The notes under the pieces were generated by a model that saw nothing but the letters and a program-made list of their open reading frames with translations, was not told the origin of the DNA and did not search any database. From Pseudisothecium myosuroides (Eukaryota; Streptophyta; Bryopsida; Hypnales; Lembophyllaceae): 64,000 bases of DNA. The DNA lies in NCBI GenBank assembly GCA_951799445.1, contig OX637295.1:22134001-22198000 (forward strand). The letters run 5' to 3'. Of the stretch, positions 1 through 12,440 are shown piece by piece; the stretch's first letter is position 1, and each line of letters begins with the position of its first letter. The translations under genes were made by a program, and so were the position numbers.

Positions 1-467
1 TTGGGATTAGTGCATTTTAATTCCATCTTAGAGATATTAATAATTTAGATTTTCCTTCTATCTCAAACCCACTTCTACTTAACAATTTTTTTAAGAATAA
101 AAATTAAGTTTTTTTAAAATAACTTTTTTTCCCTTAGATTCTCAACTCAATTCCCCACCATAAAGATTTAAACTTCAAAACTCTATAGTGCAAAAAAGTT
201 AAGTTATGAAGGTTCAAAGTCAAATAATCTAGTCCCGTAATGTGCAAAAAAACATATTTTCTTCACTTCAAACACATTAATCTTGCAATCTGTGTAGTCA
301 AAAATTTTAAAATTTATTCCACACTTTCACATACTAGCTAGGTGAAAGTTCCTATGGTTAGATGTGCAAAAACAAACAATTTTCAAATTTTTCTACTCTT
401 TGCAACAGAAATGGCAATGTTGAGTGTTTTTTGACGGAAAAAAGGTCTTGATCCATTAGGGGTTACC
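1..467 (+). repeat. Right part of a TTAA-family element, cut by the window edge
   Basis: This stretch is a diverged copy of 10483-10941: the same order of short AT-rich blocks, ending in a TTTTTTGACGG-like block and then ATTAGGGGTTA. The 10-kb copy is a complete element with CCCCTAAA-type inverted ends and TTAA flanks, so this is probably the right end of a relative whose left end lies outside the window. Its right flank reads TTAC rather than TTAA, so the terminus has mutated or the duplication is imperfect. No coding potential is seen. Confidence 0.55.
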
Positions 468-3198
468 CGAACCACCCTTTTAGACTTTAATTAATTATTG
501 GTTGACATGTTTGGAACCTATTCTCTCCCTATGAAAAAAGATTCTAGATTTTCACTATGAATTTTTAGAGTGCAAAGAAGAGGTGTACCCCAAATCAATC
601 CTCTATTTATTAGGCTCTCATGAATAGAACCAGGGTCCGGGAAGAACCGCGGAGGCTAGTTCAAAATTAGCTGGTGGATTTGGAAAAAAACCAGTTGCAA
701 TTTAAAAACATCGGCAAGAAAACAGTGAAAATGTCTAAAAAAATTCTATTTTGAATGAAAAATAGAGAAAATAACCGGCCTTGGTACTTGAAAAACCGGA
801 ATTCAATATGGGAATTGGAGGAAATTAGCTGTTAAAACTAAAAAAAACTTCCCGAACTACGAATAGAACTATAGAAGCTTGCACATTTAGAAAAGAATCT
901 ATATCACAAAATAGTGAAATTAGGTTGCCCCATACTAATTTCTCAACATTCTACACTGTATAAATATTTATTGTTTCTCTACAAGAATGCACTACTTTTG
1001 AATTATTTATTGTTGTAATTGGGACTCATAAACCTCCATGTGTATAAACAAAAATATATGTAGAAATATTTGTCGACTTTCATGGCTTGTAAAGTAACTT
1101 TCTTGAAGTAAGGGAACCTAATTGTTAAGGCGACCTAATTTCACTATTTTGTGTACAAGTGGAAAAGTAGGTCACAGTGGAAAAGGCATCTTTTTAACTC
1201 CCTGGTTTCCAAATTTGCTCACATGGAGAAAACAAAACTCTCATGGGATCTTCTACTCACGCCACGTGGATCATGTCCGAACTGAATAATCTATGTGGGC
1301 ACCGTGGCTCCTTAAGGGGAACTCTGGGAACATGAGGTGGACGAATGGAATAATTCCAAGTGGGTCAGTTTTCCTCCTTTGGGTCATATTTTATCATAAC
1401 TTTTTCGGATGCCACAGTTTTGATTTTGTTGACGGTCTTGGACCACATAATAGAATCCGACTGATTCGGTGGAATATGCTTTGGGCATAAATGCAAAATG
1501 CAAAGCTTATCTTCTGTATTTCTGGCCAGAAAATATTGATGAATAAAATTTCGTTGGGGAACACAAAATCACACCAATTCAGAATGCTCACCTCAAATCT
1601 CAATCAGGAGTTCACGGCGACAATTCTTTTCAATACTGGTATGAAAAGGTACCGTAACTACACCTATTTGTGTCCCAACAAGCAATTGAGCGTTGTTTGC
1701 ATTAATAAATTGCCTAACACTATTGTTGGAAGTCAAAAGAGTATTCTGGATTCTCTTGTTAAGCATATTTTGGACAACATATGAATGAAGTATGACTCTT
1801 GTTAAGCATATTTTGGACAACATATGAATAAAGTATGAGTTTTCAAAGTGTTGATAATAAGTGTCTCTCAAAACATTTCTAGGTTCTCATGTATAGAGGT
1901 TGTACATTTTAGACAAGAATGTACACGTACAGCTATTGTAATCCAAAGAGTTTCTTCCATTGCTTTAAAGCATAGTTACCTTTCTTTGCTAAAGAACTTG
2001 CCATCAACTATTGTATGCATATCCACCACATGTCCACCCTAGACACAACAGTAGGGAAGAAACAATCATCCTCTTCAAATGTGAGCCCTTCTCTAGGAGA
2101 ATACAAGGTTGAACATAATTCATGAAATTCCAAAAAGTCTTGGATATTGACTAAATCTCCTTGTCATCTTGCCAAACAAGGAGAGAAAATTGTTTTATTT
2201 AACCCTTAAATGGCATTCCCTTAACTTGCGGGTAGCCTAAAGGAGAATCAAAAGTCTCTTTGAAGGAGGTCCCAAGTCTTGTTGCTTGACCAAAATTTGT
2301 TGAAATTAGGATACGCAAAAATAAATAGTGAAAGTACTTTGACTTTGCAACCTAAATGCAATGCTTGGAAAGCTATTTCACTTCAGAAAATGCAAAAGCT
2401 ACTTTTTGCCAACGATTCTCTCAACCAAAACCAAGCCCAAAAGGATTGGCCTGTCATCTAAAGGTTAAGTAGGTAGATCAAATCAGAGTTTATGAGCTTG
2501 AAAGAACTGGTCATGGGTGGGGCATATGTGAATTCATCTCTGAAAAAAAATTAATCCGTAAAAGAAATTTCGTTCATGTATAGCAACAATAAGGAGTATG
2601 GCATACAAAGTCGAGGATTTTGAAGTTTGACACATGGTCCGTAACATTATATCGCTAAAATGACTTTCTTTCACATGTAAAACTTGACCTGGCAAACAGA
2701 GATAAGAGGATTGATGAAAACCGAAGATTGCTTTCCTTCGTACATGAATTACGCCAATGTGTGCCGTTTACATTGACATAGGTATGGAACATGCCTTCTC
2801 GCTATCAGATAGTTGGCAAGCTTCTACCCTCAAAAACACAAACATGTTCAATCCACGCTGGTGCTCTTTGTCAAGCCAATTTATAAGACCTCCAGATGAG
2901 GACAAAGAAAGTGAGAAGGGATCAGATCCAGCACTGGCAACATGCTGAAGGAATTGCCATTCGGGCGAGGCACCGCAGATCTCAAGTGATTCACAAGTGT
3001 CGCGGACAATTATTCTCAAAATTTACCTCAAATATATCAGCGACAACCGGATTCGGTCGTTGCTAGTCAGGCTGATCCCTCATATCAGCCTCGTGAGAAA
3101 TTCAGCATCTAGGAGAAAGAATAATACTCAATGAATCAGGCACATATTCTCTTCGCAGCATCACCCAGATTCAAGGGTTCGATCCCAAATGCTGCAAC
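468..3198. other. AT-rich intergenic flank without a recognisable gene
   Basis: ORFs here are short, unrelated to any family I recognise, and overlap on both strands. The part nearest 3198 must include the 3' UTR and terminator region of the RHIP1-like gene, which ends at 3199 on the minus strand. A 43-bp direct repeat lies at 1752-1838. I see no RNA gene and no transposon end in this stretch. Confidence 0.5.
1752..1838. repeat. 43-bp tandem duplication
   Basis: Two adjacent copies of a unit starting CTCTTGTTAAGCATATTTTG differ at about one base. The copies meet near 1796. This is a simple recent tandem duplication in non-coding DNA. Confidence 0.85.
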
Positions 3199-6100
3199 TT
3201 ATACTGAGATTCCATAACCTGCAATTTTTGAAACCCGTTTTTCCAAACCATTTCGCTGTTGTTTGGCTTCAGAGGTCATGGCTGCGACCTGGAGGCAATG
3301 CACTACAGTTAACATGTGCACTGTAAATTGAAATATGTAATCTTTCCCCAACAATTTAGAAGATGATTCTACAGTTCACACTGGTACCGGTGATCTAGAA
3401 ATAACAACTATTAGCCAAGAAAAAAGACATGGAGCTTGTCATACCTCTGCTCGCAAACGCAACGCATCCCTACCCGGAAGATCACGCAAGCTATCCATAA
3501 GCCCTACAAGGACTCAACGATGCATATCGTCATAACTCACACATTAACAATTGGTAAGGCAACCCACTACTGTCAAGTTCATAGACGACACCGTCCAAGG
3601 ATGGTTGGTCAACAAACAGCGGCTTAAGAGACTTTCCAATGAGCACCAGAGAAAACAAGAAAATTTCTAACGCGGAATCATCCTGATATCTGAGACCGAT
3701 CTTGACATCTTGACATCTTGAAACAAACTCATAAGTTAGCGTGGATTAAAATCCAGTAGAATTATCATCTAAATTGTTGATGTGTGAAGTGATTCACTTT
3801 TCTTGGTCTAAAAAAGCCAATAATATCGTTATGCATTATACCCCTGGCAGATGATTCAGTTTTGTAGGCGCTCCTAGAAAGGGTGTTCAGCTGACTTCCT
3901 GTATTTCTGCCACAAGTAGTGGAATATCAGATCTCATCCAAAACAGCTTTGTTGTCGGTAAATCATGACCAGGACAATTGTGCTCGAAAGGTTTCAAACA
4001 CCCATTGAATCTACATTGAGAAGTGGTGTGTCTAGGATGCCATTTTTTTGGTGATACCAGAGATAGCTCCGTCTCAAACAACAATAAGAACAATCCTCAG
4101 CAGAATACAATTTCTTACTTTAGTTTAGTCCTTCCTCGGAGGAGCTCCTCTTCTGCAAGCTTTGCTCTCTCCTGAAACAAACTCATGAGTAAGGTTAGAA
4201 AAAATTCAATGAAAAATAACCTTGGTAGCATCTTTCATCTGAATTTCCTCTTTGCTAAATTAATTCATTGTTCATGTTGACTCAGGCGACAACCCCTCAT
4301 TTGATGAACAAAAGCACGTAGAAAAGACGTTACCTCAAGCTTCTTCGTTTCATTTCTCAATATATCTACTGTTTGGCGCATCTCCTTCACCTTCGTCTCT
4401 GCGCGAGTAAGCAATGCCTGCGACATACATAAGAAACTCAGACAAGTCATACCCAATGCAGATGCCATCATAATCGTCTTCTAAGGAAGTTCTCAGAAGT
4501 ACAGCATGCAGATCCAAAAAGCAACATCTTGTCCCTTAGTCATTTCGGTGTGATAAATTTGACTACACTACAGCGGGGAATACTTGTGAGATACCTGTTC
4601 GCTCTGGAAACGCCCGATAGTATGGCGATACAAAAACCGCCTTGGTGCTGCAAAGGACATATATTCGACGACATCAAAAAAGGGACGTGGTCGCTACTAA
4701 CTTGCATCTCGTATCACACTAAAGTATAGCTTCATAATTTTTACTAAAGGACAATATCACTGATTGTCAGTTTGACACAAATTTAAAAAAGTACAGGTAA
4801 ACGGACTTGCCAGTGCTCACTAGCGGAACCTGTAATTACACAATACTAGGGTGCACTAAATAGAGAAAGAAACAGACTAGAACATGATAACCTAAGAAGT
4901 CGGAGCATAATCTCAGCTTTCTTCACGACAATCTCCTAGATTATCAACATTATGTCTCGTATTCGTAAAACTTGCCATATGCCAATCTCTTTAGTATATC
5001 TAAGTGTAGATTCAAACGCAGAACAGAATCCAATAGGACAGAAAGATACATCGTACAGCAAAGAGCGGGACATACTTCTCAAAGCAAGGATTGCCGTAAC
5101 CCCAAGAATTCCATAAGTTGCGTTTGGATTCTGAGCAGCTATATGTACGCCATCTGCACCATAATAGACATCAAGTCACTTGGTCATAATCCGACACCGA
5201 CAACAACCATGCATGTATATGATCAAACGGCAAGAATATCCATCGCTGGAAACTAAGTAGGTGCCTCAAACACCATCCCCCGTACACTTTGCAAAATACG
5301 GAAACAAATAACTATGTATACAATCAAATATCAGAATGACAGTCACGAAAAAACATAAACGCCAACAAGTTGTTGCGACATGGCCGACAGCTACCCTGCT
5401 TATGATATTTAGGGTCGGTGATTCTAAACATGAACCAATGTAGTGAAAATCCACCGGTCTGCTCAAATAAACTGGCTCTTAAAACCACATGATGATTGTA
5501 AAATCATTTGAGAAAGAAGAGGCACAAGCCAATACCTTTGAGCTTATTGAAGAAGAGACCTTCGTAGTGGAAATATTCTTGCTTAGCTCTATTGCCAAAT
5601 TTCTGCAAATGCACAGAATCCAAAATCTTCTCTTAGTGTCCAAAAAGGAGGAATCGAGTATTACTAGCTTCACAGGCATACGTACATATTGACTAAAATA
5701 AATAACGGAACTCATCCTCAATCGCACCGCGTCTCGTCTCGTGTAATCTATACTAGGTGACATTAAATAAGAAGTACAGCCAAAAATTCTCAACGATGGC
5801 AATCTAGGCGAACATCTAAGAGAGACGTCAAATAAGAAGTAAGCGAATCCAAGGCTCCCAGCGTATCCATATCAGCATGTCACAAAGAAAGCTCCACCAA
5901 CTAGATGCTTGCGATCATCCAGACAAAACCTAACCTCTCACAATCGGCTAAAAACAATACTTTAATACCGAAAGGTCGACCACTAATGTGCCACCAAACA
6001 CTCAGCACTGTACACATTCCACTCTTTCTTTCACGAATTTCGTCAACTCAATTACAAATTTTCGCACAAAGGCTTCTAAAAATCTCAGAGATAGTGGTAC

Positions 6101-7680
6101 TCCTAAAAGAAGATCCGCGACAATATTGACTTGTGAAAGATGATTTCGAGATCCATCACATAATATCACCACTCAAGCGGTCTGCCAAATTCAGAAATCC
6201 CTTCCACCAAAAGTACAGAGACACCAGACACAGAGTTCGCAATCTACTTCGCAAAGGAATAAGGCATTAAATTTATTTGTACAGAGCTTCGTCAGTAGCA
6301 ATAGATTTCAGCTGCATCATGATCATCTTCATTGGGACTAAGCCCTGCGGCCTTAGTAACAGAACAGGGAGGCGAATAAACGGTAATAGGCTATACTATT
6401 TTCCAAATCATAGATCATCGCTTAAACCACGACGGAAGTACAGCTTAGTTAGAGGCCAGGAAAATGCAAGAAACCCTAAAATCGCCAATCTGCTGCAAAT
6501 GTAACCCTAGGGTTTTAGGCTGCCGAACCCTTCGCCCCATTACCGGAAAATACAACGCCTAAATCCAGCACCACTGATTGTACAAAGCATCATAATCAGC
6601 AATACATTCCAGCTGCAGCATTATCAGTCCTATCTGCATCCCGACTAAGCCCCAAATTGCCATGGTGACAAAGCAGGGGACGACTAATAGGTAATTCCGT
6701 TTTCCAAATCGCAGATTCGCCGCGATGGAATTATAGCTTAATTTGAGAGGTTCCAAATGCAAGAAACCTTACGATCGCCAACACGCTGCAAATGCGCCAA
6801 CTAGAGTTTTGAGTTGAGCTGCCGCAAAATCTGCATTCCGTCTAAATCCTACACTGACATAGTGAGGGGATGACTAATGCATCGCAATAGGCTATTCCGT
6901 TTTCCAAATCGCAGATCGCTGCGACGGAATTATAGTTAAATTCGAGAGGGAAAAAAAAATGCAAGCAACCCTACGATCGCCATTACGCTGCAAATGCGCT
7001 ACCTAGGGTTTTGAGTTGAGCTGCCGCGAAATCTGCATTCCGTCCAAGTCCTACACTGCCATAGTGACAAAACAGGGGACGACTAATGCATCGCAATAGG
7101 CTATTCCGGTTTCCAAATCGCAGATCGCTGCGATGGAATTTTAGTTTAATTCGAGAGGGGAAAAAAAATGCAAGCAACCCTACGATCGCCAACACGCTGC
7201 AAATGCGCCAACTAGGGTTTTGAGTTGAGCTGCCGCGAAATCTGCCGTTCGTCTAAGCCCTACACTGCCATAGTGACAAAACAGGGGACGACTAATGCAT
7301 CGCAATAGGCTATTCCGTTTTCCAAATCGCAGATCGCTGTGACGGAGTTCTAGTTTAATTCGAGAGGGGGGGAAATGCAAGCAACCCTACGATCGCCAAC
7401 ACACTGCAAATGCAGTACCTAGGGTTTTTGAGCTGCCATCCCTAAATCCATCCCTAAATCTCCACTCCCACGTTTTTGCACATCATGATTTCCGATGGCG
7501 CACCTGAGCTGCTTCGAAATGGTGCGAGGAAGCGTCCTGCAAGTCTTTGATCTGCACGCGCGCCGTTTTGATGGCCTCGTCGGTGGAGCTGAGCGCCTTC
7601 TGGCCCATGCTCTGCGCCTGCGCCGTGTAGAAGCTCCAGGAGTCATCGGTGGAGGAGGGCTTGTCGTCGTCGTGCCCCAT
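3199..7680 (-). CDS. RHIP1: RHIP1-like protein (RGS1-HXK1 interacting protein 1 homologue), 9 exons, 241 aa
   Basis: Exons in coding order are 7504-7680, 5536-5602, 5076-5153, 4595-4647, 4334-4417, 4119-4171, 3842-3906, 3445-3503 and 3199-3288. All joins keep frame with GT-AG introns. In plants RHIP1 is a small coiled-coil protein reported to bind the G-protein regulator RGS1 and hexokinase 1, linking sugar sensing to G-protein signalling. I recognise the family from the N-terminal pattern (QAQSMGQKALSSTDEAIKTA), a short hydrophobic segment followed by PRRFLYRHT (about residues 82-113), the long charged helices (ALLTRAETKVKEMRQTVD and LAEEELLRGRTK) and the C-terminal tail KIAGYGISV. Length fits the family. 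Intron 1 is by far the longest (1.9 kb) and holds a tandem array. The function is transferred by homology only. Confidence 0.85.
6290..7440. repeat. ~200-bp tandem array in RHIP1 intron 1, carrying telo-box motifs
   Basis: About five diverged units of roughly 200-210 bp follow one another. The anchor GAGCTGCCGCGAAATCTGC recurs near 6820, 7021, 7231 and, degraded, 7429. Several units carry a CCTAGGGTTTT block, which contains the plant telo-box (AAACCCTA) on the other strand. The array starts just downstream of exon 1. Open frames across the array are by-products of the repeat. Telo-boxes near the start of plant housekeeping genes often act in expression, so a regulatory role is possible but not shown. 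Confidence 0.75.
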
Positions 7681-7848
7681 GGCCAAGAGGAAGACGGGAC
7701 GGGGAGAGGGCTTCGTTGAAATGAGCGTCGTCAGCTCGGGAGCTTCTCCTTTGTTCTTTTCGTCGTCTCTCTCCACTCGCGGTGTTTTCTGAGGCTCCCG
7801 GCCTTGCTCCTGAAGCTTCAACAACAACTCAAGGGAGAAGAAGAATTA
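7681..7848 (-). promoter_or_regulatory. 5' UTR and proximal promoter of the RHIP1-like gene
   Basis: About 170 bp separate the start codon (7678-7680 on the minus strand) from the MITE that begins at 7849. The stretch is much more GC-rich than the surrounding DNA. An in-frame open extension upstream of the ATG exists, but the family begins at the chosen methionine. Any promoter beyond 170 bp must lie in or beyond the MITE. Confidence 0.5.
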
Positions 7849-8263
7849 AGGTAGGAGGCTCAGAAATGGAGCATCGAAGGGCTGGTCCGCCTTTTTCATG
7901 TATTTCTTTCGACGAAAATATTTTTAGCTCATTTTTCATACATAGAGAAATTGATGAAAAATCTAATCCAAGTGGTTTCATATTTTTCCGAGCATTTTTG
8001 AATTACTTATGATTTTTCAAACGAGTTGGGTTGTACTGTAGGTCCCTATTTGTGACTCTAGGTCTTTCATAAACGGTTCACTTGCAATTCTAAATAAAAA
8101 TGGGGAAAGCCAAGAGAATGATTGGCTCTTGCAATTAATAATGTTTTTTTCTTTGATTCATTTAATGACTATACTAGTCAATTTCAGAACCAACTCATAT
8201 CCATTTCACAGCCATTTATAGGGTCCATTCTTAATGCCCACTTTGTTTTACAGCCTCCTACCT
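7849..8263. mobile_element. MITE, long form of the AGGTAGG family
   Basis: The ends are inverted repeats (AGGTAGGAGGCT on the left and its reverse complement on the right) flanked by TA on both sides (7847-7848 and 8264-8265), as in Tc1/mariner-type insertions. The interior matches the copies at 16875-17580 and 50480-50895, for example the shared block AATGATTGGCTCTTGCAAT. There is no coding capacity. It lies immediately upstream of the RHIP1-like gene. Confidence 0.8.
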
Positions 8264-8733
8264 TAACCCTTTACTAGTGCCGTTGCCACGATCAAAATAA
8301 AAGCAAAGGAAATTTTTTTAATTTTTTAATTCAAAAATAATTTTTTTATACACAAAGGAGTGCAAAGGGCTTTGTTGCGATGGGAGAGGTTGCGTTCTTG
8401 ACGCAAATAGAAAGCTCTATGCACAAAGGAGTGCAAAGGCCTTGCAGCGTTTGGACATGGGATGCGAAAGTTACGTTTTTTCCAAAATGAAAGGAAATTT
8501 AATTCAATTTTTCAATCCATATAAAACTTTGAGATTCAATAACTTTTGCTCCAAAAGTCCAAACGCCACAAAACAAAGTCTGTGCACCTCTTCTTACTAA
8601 GAGCTTTCGAGCAATACCAAGAGTGCCGTCGAACCCCTCACGGTTTGTTATATCTCAACATATCAAATAAAATAAAACAAATAAACAAAATATGGTATCT
8701 AAATATAATAAAAAAACAAGCTAGCTTAATGTA

Positions 8734-9027
8734 AGGTAGGGGGCTGTAAAAGCGACCCTTTAACAGCTGATTTGCATTTTGGGGGAAGCTAAACTCCTTA
8801 AAACAATTTTCAGTAAATTTTCATGGTAAGAAAAATGGAATTGGCATCTAACTCAAGTCGTTTCGTATTTTTTGGACATACATGGAATTAGTTATGATTT
8901 TTTGAAGTTGAAAACACAATGGTTTCTAAAAGTGACCCCCTCCTGAAATATACACTTCTGATACATGTTAGAGGCAAAATCTACCAGATTGCTTTTAGAG
9001 ACAGGTTGCTTTTACAGCCCCCTATCT
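8734..9027. mobile_element. MITE, short form of the AGGTAGG family
   Basis: Inverted ends AGGTAGGGGGCTGTAAAAGC and a near-perfect reverse complement at the right are flanked by TA at 8732-8733 and 9028-9029. The interior is about 90% identical by eye to the copy at 16883-17175. It is about 294 bp and non-coding. Confidence 0.85.
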
Positions 9028-9029
9028 TA

Positions 9030-9900
9030 TAGAAGTTAGCTTTTAAATGCCTTGATCCTTTTTTTAATGTTGGCATGGTTTTGCTTACATCTTTGTACAG
9101 GAATATTATTCACAGCAATTTCATAAAATTGGTCGTAAAAGGAGGTTGTCTTTTCAACATTCAAATATTACTAGCATTGGATGAATGAAAAGTTAGTTGG
9201 ATGAAACAACGCTTGCAAGCCTTTCATTCATTGTCTAGAATATGGATGTTGGAGCACGTACTTAAGGATTAAATTTGCCTCTATGTTTTTCTTTTATCTT
9301 TTTTTTTTCACATTTTTGGCATGTATCTTTGTATAAGTGCGCTATTTATTTAATTTCCATCAAATTGGTTGTAAAGGTAGACTATCTTTGAAAGACTTCT
9401 TTGGATGAAACACTGTCAAAAAGAAATTTATTCATTGATCATTGAGAATATGGACTTTTGAGCTCTTGTTTAGGGATAAATGTCTAAACCTTGTTTTGAA
9501 CTTTTGAACTTCTTTACTTTTATCTTTCGACAAACATGATATTTACTTCATTTGGTTTAACTAAAGAAAACTATCTTTCAAGGATTTTCATATTACTTTG
9601 GATGAATGAGAAATTATTTGGAAAAATACCAATGGAAAACACTTTGTTTCATCATTCAAAATATGGTCTTTGGTAGGCTTATTTAGAGATTGCTTGAATT
9701 CATTTTGAAATTATTGTACATCTTTGCTTGCATCTTTGTACAAATATGTTATAAAATTTAATTTTTAATTTAATTAGTAATAAAAAAAAATATTTTATAA
9801 ATTCAATGAGCGCTTGGGATGAATGAAAAGTTTTTTGGACAAAACATTGATAAGAGGCACTCGGTTCATCATCTAAAATATGAATGTTAGAAAACATACG
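9030..9900. repeat. Diverged ~210-bp tandem array, four units
   Basis: A landmark (TTCAT-CATT followed by GAATATGG or AAATATGA) recurs at 9238, 9445, 9659 and 9876, spaced 207-217 bp. Other shared blocks (ACATCTTTGTACA, GGATGAATGAAAAG) keep the same order in each unit. The units are old and AT-rich. I see no gene in it. Confidence 0.7.
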
Positions 9901-9914
9901 AATTAAAGTAACTA

Positions 9915-9995
9915 CTCCCTCTGTCTCAAAATAAGACCGGTGTTTCCTTTGTATTTTACAAAGGAAACACCGGTCTTATTTTGAAATAGAGAGAG
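9915..9995. mobile_element. Stowaway-type MITE, 81 bp, nearly a perfect hairpin
   Basis: It starts CTCCCTCTGTCTCAAAATAA, the classic plant Stowaway terminus, and its second half is the reverse complement, leaving only a short loop near 9950. TA flanks both ends (9913-9914 and 9996-9997). It is much shorter than typical Stowaways (about 150-350 bp), so it is probably an internal-deletion form. Confidence 0.9.
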
Positions 9996-10005
9996 TACGT
10001 TTTAA

Positions 10006-10938
10006 CCCCTAAAGGACCATTGTCCCTTCGAAGGACAAATGCGTTTTCGGGCAGGTGCCTACGGGCTGAAATTTTCTCCTGATTTTTTAAAACTTTTTTT
10101 GGAGGTTAAAAAATCTGATTAGCTTCGTGGGAATATAAATTTTTTCACAATCGGTGCCCGGGAAAAAAAGTTATGACCAAATAAGCTCAAACGAGGGGAC
10201 GGCGGGCAGCTTGGGCAGCCAAAAAAAAATGGACAAAAATTTGAATTTTTTTTTTAATATTTTTTTTCTCATAGATTATACTTTTGTCTATCTGGAAAGC
10301 TTTGATTCATTTCATTTGGATATGTTATGAGAGAGTTATGGACATTCTTGTTTTTTGGGCAGTTAGAGCATCTTCTTGAAAAAAATAACTTGTAGGATTC
10401 ATTTCTGAATGCAATTTTTCAAATTTTTCATTTTTTTTTTTTGCATGGTCTGATTTACTTGTTAGAACAATCTCACCATTGGAATTAGTGCATTTTAATT
10501 CCATCTAAAATATATTAATATTTTAGATTTTCCTTCTATCTCATACCTAATTCTACTTAACAATTTTTTTAAGAATGATAATTAAGTTTTTTTTAATATT
10601 TTTTTTGTTTCCTAGATTTTCAACTCAATTCTCTTCTATAAAGATTTAAAGCTCAAAACTCTGTAGTAGAAAAATTTTAATTTAAAAATGTTCAAAGTCA
10701 AAAAATCTAGTCCCGCAATGTGCTGAAAAACTTGTTTTTTCTACTTTAATCGTAGATATCTTGCTGTCTGTGTGGTCAAAAATTCTGAAATTTTTTCCAC
10801 ACACTCTCATACTAGTTAGGTGTAAGATCCTACGGTTAGATGTGGAAAAAGAACAATTTTCAATTTTTTTACTCTTTGCTATAGATATGGCAGTTTTGAG
10901 TGTTTTTTGGCAGAAAAAAGGCCTTGGTCCTTTAGGGG
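10006..10938. mobile_element. Non-autonomous element with CCCCTAAAGGACCA ends and TTAA flanks
   Basis: The left end reads CCCCTAAAGGACCA and the right end TGGTCCTTTAGGGG, a perfect 14-bp inverted repeat. TTAA lies immediately outside both (10002-10005 and 10939-10942). The interior is AT-rich with no transposase. Relatives are at 1-467, 11531-12440 and 56481-57146. A TTAA target with CCC...GGG ends is the signature of piggyBac-type transposition, but no transposase is present to confirm this. It lies 6 bp from the Stowaway MITE. Confidence 0.75.
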
Positions 10939-11530
10939 TTAAATTGTCCAAAAGAACATTTGATCATAGCTCACATTTCTTATTTATCTAAGTTTTTATT
11001 CCCAACATTAAACATGTATCCAAACACATATTGCAAAAATAAGGTCACTTCAAATTTCTCTTGAAGAAAATGTAAGTACAAATTATTTATCATAAATGAT
11101 AAAATTGAAATTTTAGAATTTGTATTTGGAATCAAAGACCTTCCACTAGCTCGAAAATGTCACAAAATCAAAATTTTAACCATTCCAACAAAGAGGGCAA
11201 CTTTCGACGTTTATCCAATGACGAATAAAATTTTGGGAGACGGCCCATACTTTTCAATAATTATTGGCATTACATTTAATGTTTGTGTGTTTGTTGGATT
11301 TTGCTAAAATTCAAGGGATTCAAGATTCTCTATGCATGCATTTTTTGAACAAATAGAAGTTGTATATTTTAGGTTGGAAGATGCTCTTGCAAGCATCTTG
11401 CAACTAGATGAAGTTTTCATGAGGTAGTATCACTCTAAAACTCAAAAAATATGTCTAAAAAGCATTACTATGTGTCAAGGAACTATCAATGATTACTTAC
11501 ATCATGACAAATTGCAGTTAAAACATTTAA

Positions 11531-12440
11531 CCCCTTAAATACCTTGACTATGTTTTTACCAAAAATGCTCCAAAACTACAATTCCTAGTACAAATACCAA
11601 ATTAAAAAAATAAATTGGACATGTAACCGGAGGATCTTGTAGTGCACTAGTTTGAAAAGACGTGGAAAAAAATTCAACAATTTGTACCATGTGGATTGCA
11701 AGATATTAGCGTTTGAATTGACATAAATACTTTTTTTTGGCCTTGCAAAAATAGGATAGTTGCACTTCACAAGGTCACATTTATATGAAAAAATGTCCAC
11801 AATGGTGTTTATTCTTTGGATTCATTCTTCAAGGCAAGTTAGCTACATGCTTAAAAAATTTCAAATCATTTAGAATTGTACAACATATAGGAAAAAAAAT
11901 AGTAAATAGGAAGAATTAGAGAATGATTCAAAATACAATATTGTTAAGAATTTAATTATGGAATTAAAAAATGCCAATCCCAATGGTTGTAATGTTGTAA
12001 TAAACAATCTAAATCATATGATTTTTTTTCTGCCAAAATGATTGAAAATTCAGTTAAATAAACAACTTCAAAGTTTATTTTAGAATATAAAATCTATAAT
12101 TGTCTGCAAACTAAAACTCCTTGTAACTTTCACCTCATTGATCAAAATGGAATGATTCAAAGCTTTCCACATATATATAAATCTAGAAAATCAATCTCAA
12201 AATTTTGTTTTAGAAAAAATTGATTTAAAAAAATTTATCCGAACTATTCGGACTATTTGGCCAAGTGAAAAAAGCACGTATCATACAATAACTTTTTAAC
12301 CATGTAGTCAAAAGTTATGAAAGTTGTTGGGCCTTAAAGAAAAACCTCGTCCACATATTGTATGAAATATAATTTGCATTTGTAGTGAGCTACCCAAAAT
12401 TGCTTTGCTGCCAAGAAAACGCAGCTTGGTCCTTATTGGG
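11531..12440. mobile_element. Second TTAA-flanked non-autonomous element
   Basis: TTAA flanks lie at 11527-11530 and 12441-12444, inside a longer palindromic context (CATTTAA...TTAAATG). The ends are imperfect inverted repeats related to those of the 10-kb element (CCCCTTAAATACCTTG on the left and CCCAATAAGGACCAAG read inward from the right). There is no ORF of note. This copy looks older than the others. Confidence 0.6.

Noticed and set aside
6983..7380. Overlapping minus-strand ORFs with a repeated HSDLRFGKRNSLLRCISR motif
   Set aside because: They are the same tandem unit read in one frame inside an intron of the RHIP1-like gene. The repeat explains the similarity.
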